Source: Lachnospiraceae bacterium (GTDB taxonomy: Bacteria > Bacillota > Clostridia > Lachnospirales > Lachnospiraceae). From it: DNA of 64,000 nt. The translations under genes and the position numbers were made by a program. This document shows, in pieces, positions 1-7,229 of this stretch (its first letter is position 1; the number at the start of each line of letters is the position of its first letter). Location of the stretch: assembly GCA_015057585.1 (NCBI GenBank), contig SVEF01000002.1:62001-126000 (forward strand). Direction: 5' to 3'. The notes under the pieces were generated by a model, which ran no database searches, was not told where the DNA came from, and saw nothing but the letters and a program-made list of their open reading frames with translations.

Positions 1-149
1 AAATTAAAGAAGGGGTGTATAAGATTACGTTCTGGACACCGGGACGTGAGTTTAAGATTCATACCACCGATTACTCGGAAGTTGGTCAGGAGGTCGGCCT
101 GACATTCTTCCCTGAGGATATCCACGTTATGTCGAGGATGGTATTTTAA
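1..149 (+). CDS. potA: Spermidine/putrescine ABC transporter ATPase, C-terminal end (partial)
   Basis: Only the last 48 codons are inside the window, with the reading frame starting at base 3 and ending in TAA directly before the next ATG. The peptide ends in FFPEDIHVMSRMVF, which is the typical end of the TOBE domain of PotA-type polyamine import ATPases. PotA hydrolyses ATP on the cytoplasmic face to drive uptake of spermidine or putrescine. The stop codon abuts potB, so translation is probably coupled. The Walker motifs lie upstream of the window, so this call rests on the short C-terminal match and on the potB and potCD genes that follow. Confidence 0.85.
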   Translation, partial: IKEGVYKITFWTPGREFKIHTTDYSEVGQEVGLTFFPEDIHVMSRMVF

Positions 150-989
150 ATGAAGAAATTTTCGCAACTGGCAATTCCGTATATTATTTGGGCGGCGCTT
201 ATGATTATTGTGCCGATGTTCCTGATTACGCTTTATTCGTTTACGGAGCACGGTAACAGCATCATTTCGTTTTCCTTTACGTTTGACCATTACATCAAGT
301 TCTTTTCCGACCCGGACTTTTTGTTGATTCTCTGGCGTTCGTTTGGAATTGCGGTAAAAACGACAGTCATCTGTCTGCTGCTCGGCTATCCTCTTGCGTA
401 TTTTATTGCAAGAAGTGCAGAGCGCTTACAGAATATTTTAGTACTTGTGATTACGGTTCCTACCTGGATTAATATGCTGGTAAGAACCTATGCGTGGATT
501 GGCCTTTTAAGTGAGGGTGGTCTGTTTTCGCAGATTCTTGGCATCTTCGGCATCGAAGAAGTGGAGATTTTGTATACCGAAGCGGCAGTGCTCATCGGTA
601 TGGTATATAACTTCCTGCCGTTCATGGTACTGCAGATTAACACCTCTCTTTGTAAGATGGACCAGTCGCTTCTGAATGCAAGTGCAGACCTTGGTGCAAA
701 TCCGGTGCAGACCTTTTTAAAGGTAACGCTTCCGCTGTCCCTGCCGGGTGTTATCAATGGTATTACACTTGTATTCCTGCCTGCCATCAGTTCGTTCTTT
801 ATCCCGAAACTGCTTGGCGGCGGTCAGTACTTCTTAATCGGTAACCTGATTGAAAACCAGTTCATTACAGTAGGAGAATGGAACTTTGGCAGTGCCATCT
901 CCATGATTATGGCAGCAGTCATGATGCTGCTTATGATGCTGGTACGGAATCTGGAACGTAAAAATCAGGGCGGAAAGGAGGAGGACTGA
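150..989 (+). CDS. potB: Spermidine/putrescine ABC transporter permease PotB
   Basis: A 279-residue integral membrane protein with about six hydrophobic segments, the usual size for PotB. The cytoplasmic EAA loop that docks on the ATPase is visible near residues 178-200 (DLGANPVQTFLKVTLPLS). Together with PotC it forms the membrane channel of the polyamine importer. The start is the first ATG after the potA stop and there is no intergenic gap. It ends two bases before the ATG of the potCD fusion, with an AAAGGAGGAGG ribosome binding site inside its last codons. This is a normal operon arrangement, and the identification is strong from the family motif plus context. Confidence 0.93.
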   Translation: MKKFSQLAIPYIIWAALMIIVPMFLITLYSFTEHGNSIISFSFTFDHYIKFFSDPDFLLILWRSFGIAVKTTVICLLLGYPLAYFIARSAERLQNILVLVITVPTWINMLVRTYAWIGLLSEGGLFSQILGIFGIEEVEILYTEAAVLIGMVYNFLPFMVLQINTSLCKMDQSLLNASADLGANPVQTFLKVTLPLSLPGVINGITLVFLPAISSFFIPKLLGGGQYFLIGNLIENQFITVGEWNFGSAISMIMAAVMMLLMMLVRNLERKNQGGKEED

Positions 990-991
990 GT

Positions 992-2884
992 ATGAAAAAA
1001 GGAAAACGTACCTTTGGTAAAATCCTCATGATACTTTCGATTGTGTTCTTCTACCTGCCGATTGTTTACATGATTGTGTTCTCCTTCAATGAAGGAAAAT
1101 CGCTGACGACCTTTACCGGATTTTCGCTTAAATGGTATCAGCACATGTTAGAGTCGAGAGATATGATGAGCGCGCTTTATACGACGTTTTCCGTGGCGAT
1201 TCTGGCAACCGTCATTTCCACGATTGTCGGGACGATTTCTGCCATCGGGCTCAGCAAGTCGAAAAAAGTCGTTCGCGATCTGGTGGAGCAGGTCAACAAT
1301 TTCCCGATTATGAATCCGGAAATTGTCACTGCCATCGGTTTTATGCTTTTGTTTATTACATTTAAAATCGAACGTGGTTATATTACCATGCTGCTTGCAC
1401 ACATTGCTTTCTGTATTCCGTATGTTATGCTGTCAGTTATGCCGAAGGTCCGCTCGCTGGATCCGAACCTGGCAGATGCCGCTATGGACCTTGGTGCAAC
1501 ACCGTGGGTGGCGCTCACAAAGGTTATTGTACCGCAGATTACACCGGGTATCATTTCCGGTGCGCTGATTGCGTTTACGATGTCGATTGATGATTTCATC
1601 ATTTCGTATTTTGTTACCGGCGGCGGTGTGAAAAACTTAAGTATCATGGTCTATACGATGAGTAAGCGTATCAACCCGAGTATCAATGCGGTGTCCACGT
1701 TGGTGGTTGTGATTATTACAATTGCACTTGTTGTTGTGAATGTGATTCCTATGATTACGGCAAACCGTCCGAAGAATACGGAAATCAAGAAGAGAACCTT
1801 TGTGATTCCGAGCGTCTGTGCGGTGGCAGCAGTGGCTGTAGTGGCACTTGTATTTGGTGTCAACAGGGAGCCGTCCGACCTGCCGTATGCAGGCGAGGAA
1901 CTGTATCTGTATCTCCCGGGTGAATACATCAGTGATGATATGCTGGCAGCGTTTGAAGAAGAAACCGGAGCAATGGTGGTTGTGGAAAACTTTGATTCCA
2001 ACGAGGCGATGTATATCAAGGTGAGCAATGGGGAACCGTATGATATCATCATTCCGAGTGACTATATGATTGAACGTCTGATGGAGGAAGATTATTTGCA
2101 GAAGCTGAATCCGGAATTACTGACCAACTTTGGTGAACTGAACGAGGTGGTCAAGAGTCCGGTGTTTGATCCGGAAAATGAATATTCCGTATCGTATTTC
2201 TGGGGAACGGTTGGCATTGTCTATGACAAGACGGTGGTTGCCATGGAGGATTTGGAAGAACAGGGCTATGGTATTTTCTTAAACGAAAAGTACAAGGGAG
2301 ACATTTACCTGTATGATTCCGAGCGTGACTCATTCATGATGGCACTGAAGGATTTGGGCTATTCCATGAATACCGAGAGTACAGAGGAACTTCAGGCGGC
2401 ATATGAGTGGTTGGTACAGTGTGTAACGACAATGGACCCGGAAATTGTAACGGATGAAATCATTGATAATATGGCACAGGGAAGAAAGGCGCTCGGGCTT
2501 TGTTATTCCGGTGATGCGGCCTACATTATGAGTGAAAATGAAAACATGGGATTTTATCAGCCGGAAGAGGGAACCAACCAGTGGTTTGACTCCATGGTGA
2601 TTCCAAAGAATGCAGAGCATGTGGAACTGGCACATGAGTTTATGAATTTCCTCTGTTCCTATGATGCGGCATACGAAAACTCCTCTTATGTCGGCTACAC
2701 CTCTCCGAATTATCAGGTAATGCTTGATTTGTCTGCTGAGGGCGGCGATTATGAAGGAATTAATGCATATCTGCCGAGAACCGATTATGAGATGGATGAA
2801 GTGTTCCGTTTTAATGCGGACACTAAGAAACTCATCGGTAACCTCTGGAGTAAAGTAAAAATTGCAGCAAGTAACGCAGACTGA
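992..2884 (+). CDS. potCD: PotC-PotD fusion: polyamine permease joined to its substrate-binding protein
   Basis: This 630-residue protein joins two parts that are usually separate. Residues about 1-262 are a PotC-type permease with six membrane segments and an EAA loop (DLGATPWVALTKVIVPQI). Another hydrophobic segment follows near residues 268-290, and residues about 300-630 form a PotD-like periplasmic-binding-protein fold with characteristic stretches such as YDIIIPSDYMIERL and FWGTVGIVYD. The extra membrane segment should place the binding domain outside the cell, tethered to the channel, in place of a lipid anchor. PotC-PotD fusions are known in some Firmicutes. The gene is last in the operon and is followed by a strong terminator. 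Confidence 0.93.
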   Translation: MKKGKRTFGKILMILSIVFFYLPIVYMIVFSFNEGKSLTTFTGFSLKWYQHMLESRDMMSALYTTFSVAILATVISTIVGTISAIGLSKSKKVVRDLVEQVNNFPIMNPEIVTAIGFMLLFITFKIERGYITMLLAHIAFCIPYVMLSVMPKVRSLDPNLADAAMDLGATPWVALTKVIVPQITPGIISGALIAFTMSIDDFIISYFVTGGGVKNLSIMVYTMSKRINPSINAVSTLVVVIITIALVVVNVIPMITANRPKNTEIKKRTFVIPSVCAVAAVAVVALVFGVNREPSDLPYAGEELYLYLPGEYISDDMLAAFEEETGAMVVVENFDSNEAMYIKVSNGEPYDIIIPSDYMIERLMEEDYLQKLNPELLTNFGELNEVVKSPVFDPENEYSVSYFWGTVGIVYDKTVVAMEDLEEQGYGIFLNEKYKGDIYLYDSERDSFMMALKDLGYSMNTESTEELQAAYEWLVQCVTTMDPEIVTDEIIDNMAQGRKALGLCYSGDAAYIMSENENMGFYQPEEGTNQWFDSMVIPKNAEHVELAHEFMNFLCSYDAAYENSSYVGYTSPNYQVMLDLSAEGGDYEGINAYLPRTDYEMDEVFRFNADTKKLIGNLWSKVKIAASNAD

Positions 2885-2921
2885 CAAAAAAAGGCGGCTA
2901 CGCGAGTAGCTGCCTTTTTTA
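2885..2921. terminator. Intrinsic terminator, probably bidirectional
   Basis: A 10-bp stem (AGGCGGCTAC with GTAGCTGCCT, one G-T wobble) is closed by a GCGA tetraloop and followed by TTTTTT on the + strand. It is preceded by AAAAAAA, which gives a U-run on the - strand. It ends the pot operon and can also end the convergent CotH gene, whose stop is only a few bases away. Confidence 0.92.
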
Positions 2922-2928
2922 TAAGGTT

Positions 2929-5028
2929 CTATTTTGGCGCAAACGTTGCTTTTACAGTTGCTGCCTCCGTCATCGGTATCGTGATAGTGGCAGCAGTTTT
3001 GTCGGTGACATAGCTGCTGTCGGTTTCCCAACCGGTAAATTTAGCTCCTTCTGCAGGAATGGCAGTCAGGGTAACGGTCAGTTCAGGGAAATACATACTG
3101 GTAAAATCCTTTTCCAGATTCAGGGTACCGTTGTTTAATTTTACCGTGCCGAGAGTGTAGTCGGAGGTCTTTATTGTCAGACGCTTAATCGTACCGAGAC
3201 CAAATATTTTACGCATGAGGCTAGGAAAATTGGTGTAACGTCCGGTGATAAAGGTACGGACTTCTTCAATCCGGCCTTTTATATAGTCGGATGTGTTCTG
3301 CCAGGCAATCCAGTCCGGACCGAATCTTGCGAATGTGTCCGGCATAAGCCGGATGTAATCCGGTGCCATCTCATCCAACAATGTAGTGGCTGTGTCCGGT
3401 TTGAAATAGATGTTTCTCATGTCACAAAGTGCCAGTAAAAACTTCGTACGGAATTCTTTGTTTTGCATTAAGGAACGGAAAAGTTCAATTGGTGCATAGT
3501 GTTTTATGTTTTCTTCCCGCTCTTTTTTGGAAGAGGTCAGTCGGCCGGTAATATTATCTTCTTTATAATTGGAACCGCCACTGTATATGCCGCTGGAGTA
3601 GTCGGTATCGTATGCAGCCATACGCCATTTTCCGTCGGACCATGCGGTTGCGTGGTCGGCATTGCGTACGCGCCACATGCGCCAGTTGTTGTTGTCAAAC
3701 ATACTGTCCTGGTTGATGACATAGAGTTCAAAGGCACAGTATTCGGCAAAGGAATCCATGTCAAGAAGTTCACAGGCTTCTTTGTAATGACGGTCAACCG
3801 ACATATCCTGCCCGGTGATACAGAAGTACATCTCATGGAACAGACGGAGGTCATCTTCTTCTCCATCTTCGATTTCGCCTCTTTTTAGCAGGACGATGTT
3901 ATTGTTGTCGATGCCGTAGTTATTCTCAAAATAATTATCGCTGTAGTCTTCTGTGATGTCATACATGCCCCAATATTCGCCGTTGAGAAAAACGACACAA
4001 GGGGTAGAGGACTGGGTTTCAAAGTGACATTCGGCAACAAGGTTTTGTAAAAACGGATCGCGGAGTCTTCCAAAATTTGCATCGTTTCCGCCGATGCGGA
4101 GAACAAAGGATTTATATTTTGTGACCGGTCCGGTTTCGTCAGAACGGATATTCCCCGGAAGCAGGTCGAATTTCAGATTTTTCTTTCCGTATTCTTCTCG
4201 GGCAATCAGTTTTAAACTCTTTTGCGTACCGCCACGGGAGGCACCTCCCATAATCCGGACGCCCATATCTTGGATAAAACCTGCGGAACCATCCGCGGAC
4301 AGGTATTCTACGGAAATCTCACGCTCCCATTCTTTGCCACGCATGGAAAAGTTTCCGACGGCCTGCCAGCTTTCCAGATAAGCACGGGAAGGATCTTCTT
4401 TTAGCCAGTCGTCATAGGTTTTTCCGAGAACATAAATTCCGGTCTCATAGTCAAAGAAGTTATCTGCATTCGTAATCAGAGAGATGATAGGAACATCACC
4501 GTAGGATTTTTGCCGGTTGATTCCGACAAAATAGGAAGCGTTGGCAACCGGTGTTTTGGTACCGTCGGCAAGATAAGCAACCGCCCGGATGACAGTGCCC
4601 TTGGCAACAGGAGCCGGAGGAACATAGTTGCTGTCTGTACACAAGCCGGTGATAGCACTCAAAACATTTGCGGATCTTTTTTTGTCGGTAATGGTAAATG
4701 GGTCGGTGTACGGGGTGGAAGTTTTATCCGGGACCGAACCGTCTGTTGTATAATAAATGACGGCGCCTTCTTCGCTGCAGGTCAGTTCTAAATCGAATTT
4801 TTTGTCGTAAAAGCCGCTGTCAGCACTGAAAGCAACATGGGGACCGCTTGGAACTTCGGTCGGAGCGGGAGTTACCGGTGTATCCTGTGCTTCGGCTCCC
4901 GGAACGTTAGATCCTGCGGTAGTTGGTTCGTTAGCAGGGGGATCCGGTGTTTCCGTTGCCCCATTGCCACAACCGGATAGCAGGATTCCGATTAAAATAA
5001 GGAGTAAAAAATAAGATGTTTTTTTCAT
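2929..5028 (-). CDS. CotH-family secreted lipoprotein with chitobiase-like and Ig-like flanking domains
   Basis: A 699-residue lipoprotein. A signal peptide with lipobox LSGC puts the lipidated Cys at residue 20, and a Pro/Thr-rich spacer follows. Residues about 65-125 resemble a chitobiase/beta-hexosaminidase C-terminal module (YYTTDGSVPDKTS). Residues about 170-560 match the CotH kinase-like fold. The last 70-80 residues resemble an InlB-type beta repeat (FTGWETDSSYV). CotH of Bacillus is an atypical protein kinase that phosphorylates spore-coat proteins. For this surface-anchored, multi-domain form the substrate is unknown, and many Clostridia carry such proteins. It has a good RBS (AAAGGGG) and its own promoter, divergent from the next gene. 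Confidence 0.85.
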   Translation of the reverse strand: MKKTSYFLLLILIGILLSGCGNGATETPDPPANEPTTAGSNVPGAEAQDTPVTPAPTEVPSGPHVAFSADSGFYDKKFDLELTCSEEGAVIYYTTDGSVPDKTSTPYTDPFTITDKKRSANVLSAITGLCTDSNYVPPAPVAKGTVIRAVAYLADGTKTPVANASYFVGINRQKSYGDVPIISLITNADNFFDYETGIYVLGKTYDDWLKEDPSRAYLESWQAVGNFSMRGKEWEREISVEYLSADGSAGFIQDMGVRIMGGASRGGTQKSLKLIAREEYGKKNLKFDLLPGNIRSDETGPVTKYKSFVLRIGGNDANFGRLRDPFLQNLVAECHFETQSSTPCVVFLNGEYWGMYDITEDYSDNYFENNYGIDNNNIVLLKRGEIEDGEEDDLRLFHEMYFCITGQDMSVDRHYKEACELLDMDSFAEYCAFELYVINQDSMFDNNNWRMWRVRNADHATAWSDGKWRMAAYDTDYSSGIYSGGSNYKEDNITGRLTSSKKEREENIKHYAPIELFRSLMQNKEFRTKFLLALCDMRNIYFKPDTATTLLDEMAPDYIRLMPDTFARFGPDWIAWQNTSDYIKGRIEEVRTFITGRYTNFPSLMRKIFGLGTIKRLTIKTSDYTLGTVKLNNGTLNLEKDFTSMYFPELTVTLTAIPAEGAKFTGWETDSSYVTDKTAATITIPMTEAATVKATFAPK

Positions 5029-5071
5029 ATAGCCCCTTTCTGCCTCTCGTGCGGCACAGATGATTTCCTTT

Positions 5072-5100
5072 AGTATAGCATAGATAAAAAGTTATCACAA
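5072..5100 (-). promoter_or_regulatory. Sigma-A type promoter for the CotH lipoprotein gene
   Basis: Read on the - strand: TTGTGA, 17-bp spacer, TATACT, about 44 bases upstream of the start codon. It faces away from the promoter at 5138-5166, so the two genes are divergently transcribed. Confidence 0.6.
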
Positions 5101-5137
5101 TAATCATCCGTTGCGGTCTTTTGCCCAAAAAGAAAAC

Positions 5138-5166
5138 TTGTCTTTTTGAGTCGAATCGTGTAAAAT
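5138..5166 (+). promoter_or_regulatory. Sigma-A type promoter for the E2-like gene
   Basis: TTGTCT, 17-bp spacer, TAAAAT. The start codon at 5208 follows after an AT-rich leader with a GCAGGAG ribosome binding site. Confidence 0.6.
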
Positions 5167-5207
5167 AATTTATATTTATTAAAATTTTATAAAGGCAGGA
5201 GAACTTT

Positions 5208-6068
5208 ATGTTATTTAAAAGACCGGACGGCAGACCAATCCGTTCTGTGGCACCATTGCAGAAGATTATGCCGTATATTATGAAAACCCGTACGGATTCA
5301 ATGAATATGTTTGAGGATACGTTCCCTTGTGAAGCAATGGATGCGTATATTAAAGAAAAGGAAACAGACGGAATCAAGCTGGGGTATATGCATATCCTGA
5401 TTGCTGCGACGGTGCGTCTGATTGCTCTGCGTCCACAATTGAACCGTTTTATCATGAACGGAAAGATTTATGCGAGACCAAAAATCTGGGTAAGCTTTGT
5501 GGTGCACCCGACACTGGAAGATGGTAGTGTGGGGACAACTGTAAAACTGTGCTTTGAGGGAACAGAAACCATTCTTGAGATTGCAGAGAAAATCAATGAA
5601 GTCATCCGAAAGGAAACGACATTACGGAAGGGAGAAAACGGAACGGATAAGTTGGCAAGAGTGCTGACGTTTGTGCCGGGGCCACTTATTCGCCTGGTGG
5701 TTAATTTCCTTATGTTTTTGGACCGTCACAACATGCTTCCGAAGTTTGTAGTGGATTTGAGTCCGTTTCATACGTCATTTTTCCTTACAAACTTAAAATC
5801 GCTCGGTATCAGCCATGTTTTCCATCATGTATATGAATTTGGCACAACGGGGCTGTTTCTTGCCATGGGAAAAGAAAAAGTGGTTCCGGCAGTGAACAGT
5901 AAGGGTGAAATGATTCATGAAAAACGTATGGGGTTTGGTATGGTTTCGGACGAACGTTTCTGCGACGGGCTTTATTTTGCACTGTCATTGAGACAACTCC
6001 GTAAGTTTATGCAGAATCCAAAGATGCTGGAGACACCGTTAGAAAAGAAAGTAGAAGATATCAGATAA
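5208..6068 (+). CDS. Stand-alone E2 acyltransferase-like protein lacking the usual catalytic His
   Basis: A 286-residue protein with the fold pattern of the catalytic domain of 2-oxo-acid dehydrogenase E2 and chloramphenicol acetyltransferase. There is no lipoyl or peripheral-subunit-binding domain in front, and no E1 or E3 genes nearby. In true E2 enzymes the active site is DHRxxDG. Here the aligned stretch is DERFCDG (residues about 250-256), so Asp and Gly are kept but the catalytic His is Glu. From memory, related Clostridia proteins of this length carry the same DERxCDG form, which suggests a distinct subfamily rather than a broken copy. A hydrophobic segment near residues 150-166 is notable. 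The reaction and partner are unknown. It is monocistronic, with its own promoter and terminator. Confidence 0.75.
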   Translation: MLFKRPDGRPIRSVAPLQKIMPYIMKTRTDSMNMFEDTFPCEAMDAYIKEKETDGIKLGYMHILIAATVRLIALRPQLNRFIMNGKIYARPKIWVSFVVHPTLEDGSVGTTVKLCFEGTETILEIAEKINEVIRKETTLRKGENGTDKLARVLTFVPGPLIRLVVNFLMFLDRHNMLPKFVVDLSPFHTSFFLTNLKSLGISHVFHHVYEFGTTGLFLAMGKEKVVPAVNSKGEMIHEKRMGFGMVSDERFCDGLYFALSLRQLRKFMQNPKMLETPLEKKVEDIR

Positions 6069-6072
6069 AATT

Positions 6073-6101
6073 GGGGAGAAGCCGGAGGCTTCTCCTTTTT
6101 T
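6073..6101 (+). terminator. Intrinsic terminator of the E2-like gene
   Basis: Perfect 9-bp stem GGAGAAGCC / GGCTTCTCC with loop GGA, followed by TTTTTT. Confidence 0.93.
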
Positions 6102-6135
6102 GATGAAGAGGAAGAAAAAAGTTTACAGCAGAGTA

Positions 6136-6164
6136 TTTACAAATGTAGATGAAAGACTTATAAT
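6136..6164 (+). promoter_or_regulatory. Sigma-A promoter for degV
   Basis: TTTACA, 17-bp spacer, TATAAT, about 60 bases before the ATG at 6224, with ribosome binding site AAAGGGAG at 6208-6215. Confidence 0.75.
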
Positions 6165-6223
6165 GTAGTAACAAAAACCACGTTGCACGGTTTAAAAGTC
6201 GAAAAGGGAAAGGGAGTAAAACG

Positions 6224-7111
6224 ATGAATGAATTTGTAATCAGCTGCTGTTCTACAGCAGATTTATCCAAAGCACATTTTACAAAGCGAGATATTAAATA
6301 CATATGTTTTCATTATGAATTGGATGGAGTTTCTTACTTGGATGATTTAGGCGAGACAATATCCAGTGAGGCGTTTTACGAAGCGATGACGAACGGAGCA
6401 GACACAAGGACCTCGCAGATTAATGTATCCGAGTATGAAGAGTATTTTGAAGGCTTTCTGAAAGAAGGAAAGGATGTACTCCATCTTTGCCTGTCATCCG
6501 GAATCTCCGGTTCGATGAATTCTGCGGTAATTGCAAGAGATATGCTGGCAGAAAAGTACCCGGACCGCAAGCTGTTTGTAGTGGATTCGCTGGCGGCTTC
6601 TTCCGGTTATGGATTGCTGATGGATAAACTGGCAGACCTTCGTGACGAGGGAAAGACAATAGAGGAAATTCGTGACTGGGCAGAAGAAAATAAACTGCGC
6701 CTGCATCACTGGTTCTTTTCTTCGGATTTGACCTTTTTTATCAAGGGAGGAAGAGTTTCCAAGACGGCAGGTTTTTTTGGCACGGTATTAAGCATTTGTC
6801 CTCTTCTGAATGTGGACTGTGAAGGGCACCTGACACCGAGACAGAAAATCAGAACGAAAAATAAAGTAATTGAAGCGATTGAAAAGCAGATGCAGTTATA
6901 TGCAGACGACGGCGCAGAGTATGCCGAAAAGTGTTATATCAGCCAGTCAGCGTGCTATGCGGATGCCAGGGCAGTGGCAAATCTGGTGGAGGAGCATTTT
7001 CCGAAATTAAAAGGTAAAGTGGAGATTTATAATATCGGAACTACCATCGGAAGCCATACCGGTCCGGGAACGGTAGCCTTGTTTTTCTGGGGAAGCAAAA
7101 GAGAGGATTAA
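6224..7111 (+). CDS. DegV/FakB family fatty-acid-binding protein
   Basis: A 295-residue soluble protein with the DegV signature. Members such as FakB bind a fatty acid and present its carboxylate to the FakA kinase for phosphorylation, feeding exogenous fatty acids into phospholipid synthesis. Visible landmarks are the N-terminal strand with SCCSTADL, the TSQINVSEY segment (residues about 63-71), the SSGISGSMNSA loop that contacts the carboxylate, and HTGPGTVALFF near the C-terminus. The length is typical. No fakA is in the window, so the partner is presumably elsewhere. It is transcribed alone from the promoter at 6136-6164. Confidence 0.9.
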   Translation: MNEFVISCCSTADLSKAHFTKRDIKYICFHYELDGVSYLDDLGETISSEAFYEAMTNGADTRTSQINVSEYEEYFEGFLKEGKDVLHLCLSSGISGSMNSAVIARDMLAEKYPDRKLFVVDSLAASSGYGLLMDKLADLRDEGKTIEEIRDWAEENKLRLHHWFFSSDLTFFIKGGRVSKTAGFFGTVLSICPLLNVDCEGHLTPRQKIRTKNKVIEAIEKQMQLYADDGAEYAEKCYISQSACYADARAVANLVEEHFPKLKGKVEIYNIGTTIGSHTGPGTVALFFWGSKRED

Positions 7112-7140
7112 TAAAACTTTAATGGTTTGTTAATAGATTT

Positions 7141-7175
7141 GACGGGCGCGACGGCGTATAATAAAGTTGCCCGTC
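7141..7175. repeat. Small inverted repeat between degV and its terminator
   Basis: GACGGGC at 7141-7147 is matched perfectly by GCCCGTC at 7169-7175, with a 21-base loop that contains TATAAT. It lies just upstream of the degV/typA terminator and has no U-run of its own, so it is not a terminator. Its role is not evident. Confidence 0.5.
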
Positions 7176-7194
7176 AGAGAACGACATATAAAAA

Positions 7195-7228
7195 GAGGGC
7201 GGGAAACGGAAGTTTCCTGCCCTTTTTG
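7195..7228. terminator. Bidirectional intrinsic terminator between degV and typA
   Basis: A 12-bp stem runs from A7196-C7207 to G7212-T7223, with loop GGAA and a single G-T pair. It is followed by TTTTT on the + strand, and by a U-rich run on the - strand. It ends two convergent genes. Confidence 0.93.
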
Positions 7229-7229
7229 A

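Noticed and set aside
7139-7162. TTGACG and TATAAT as a promoter
   Set aside because: The spacer is only 12 bases, far from 17, and no gene follows before the terminator.
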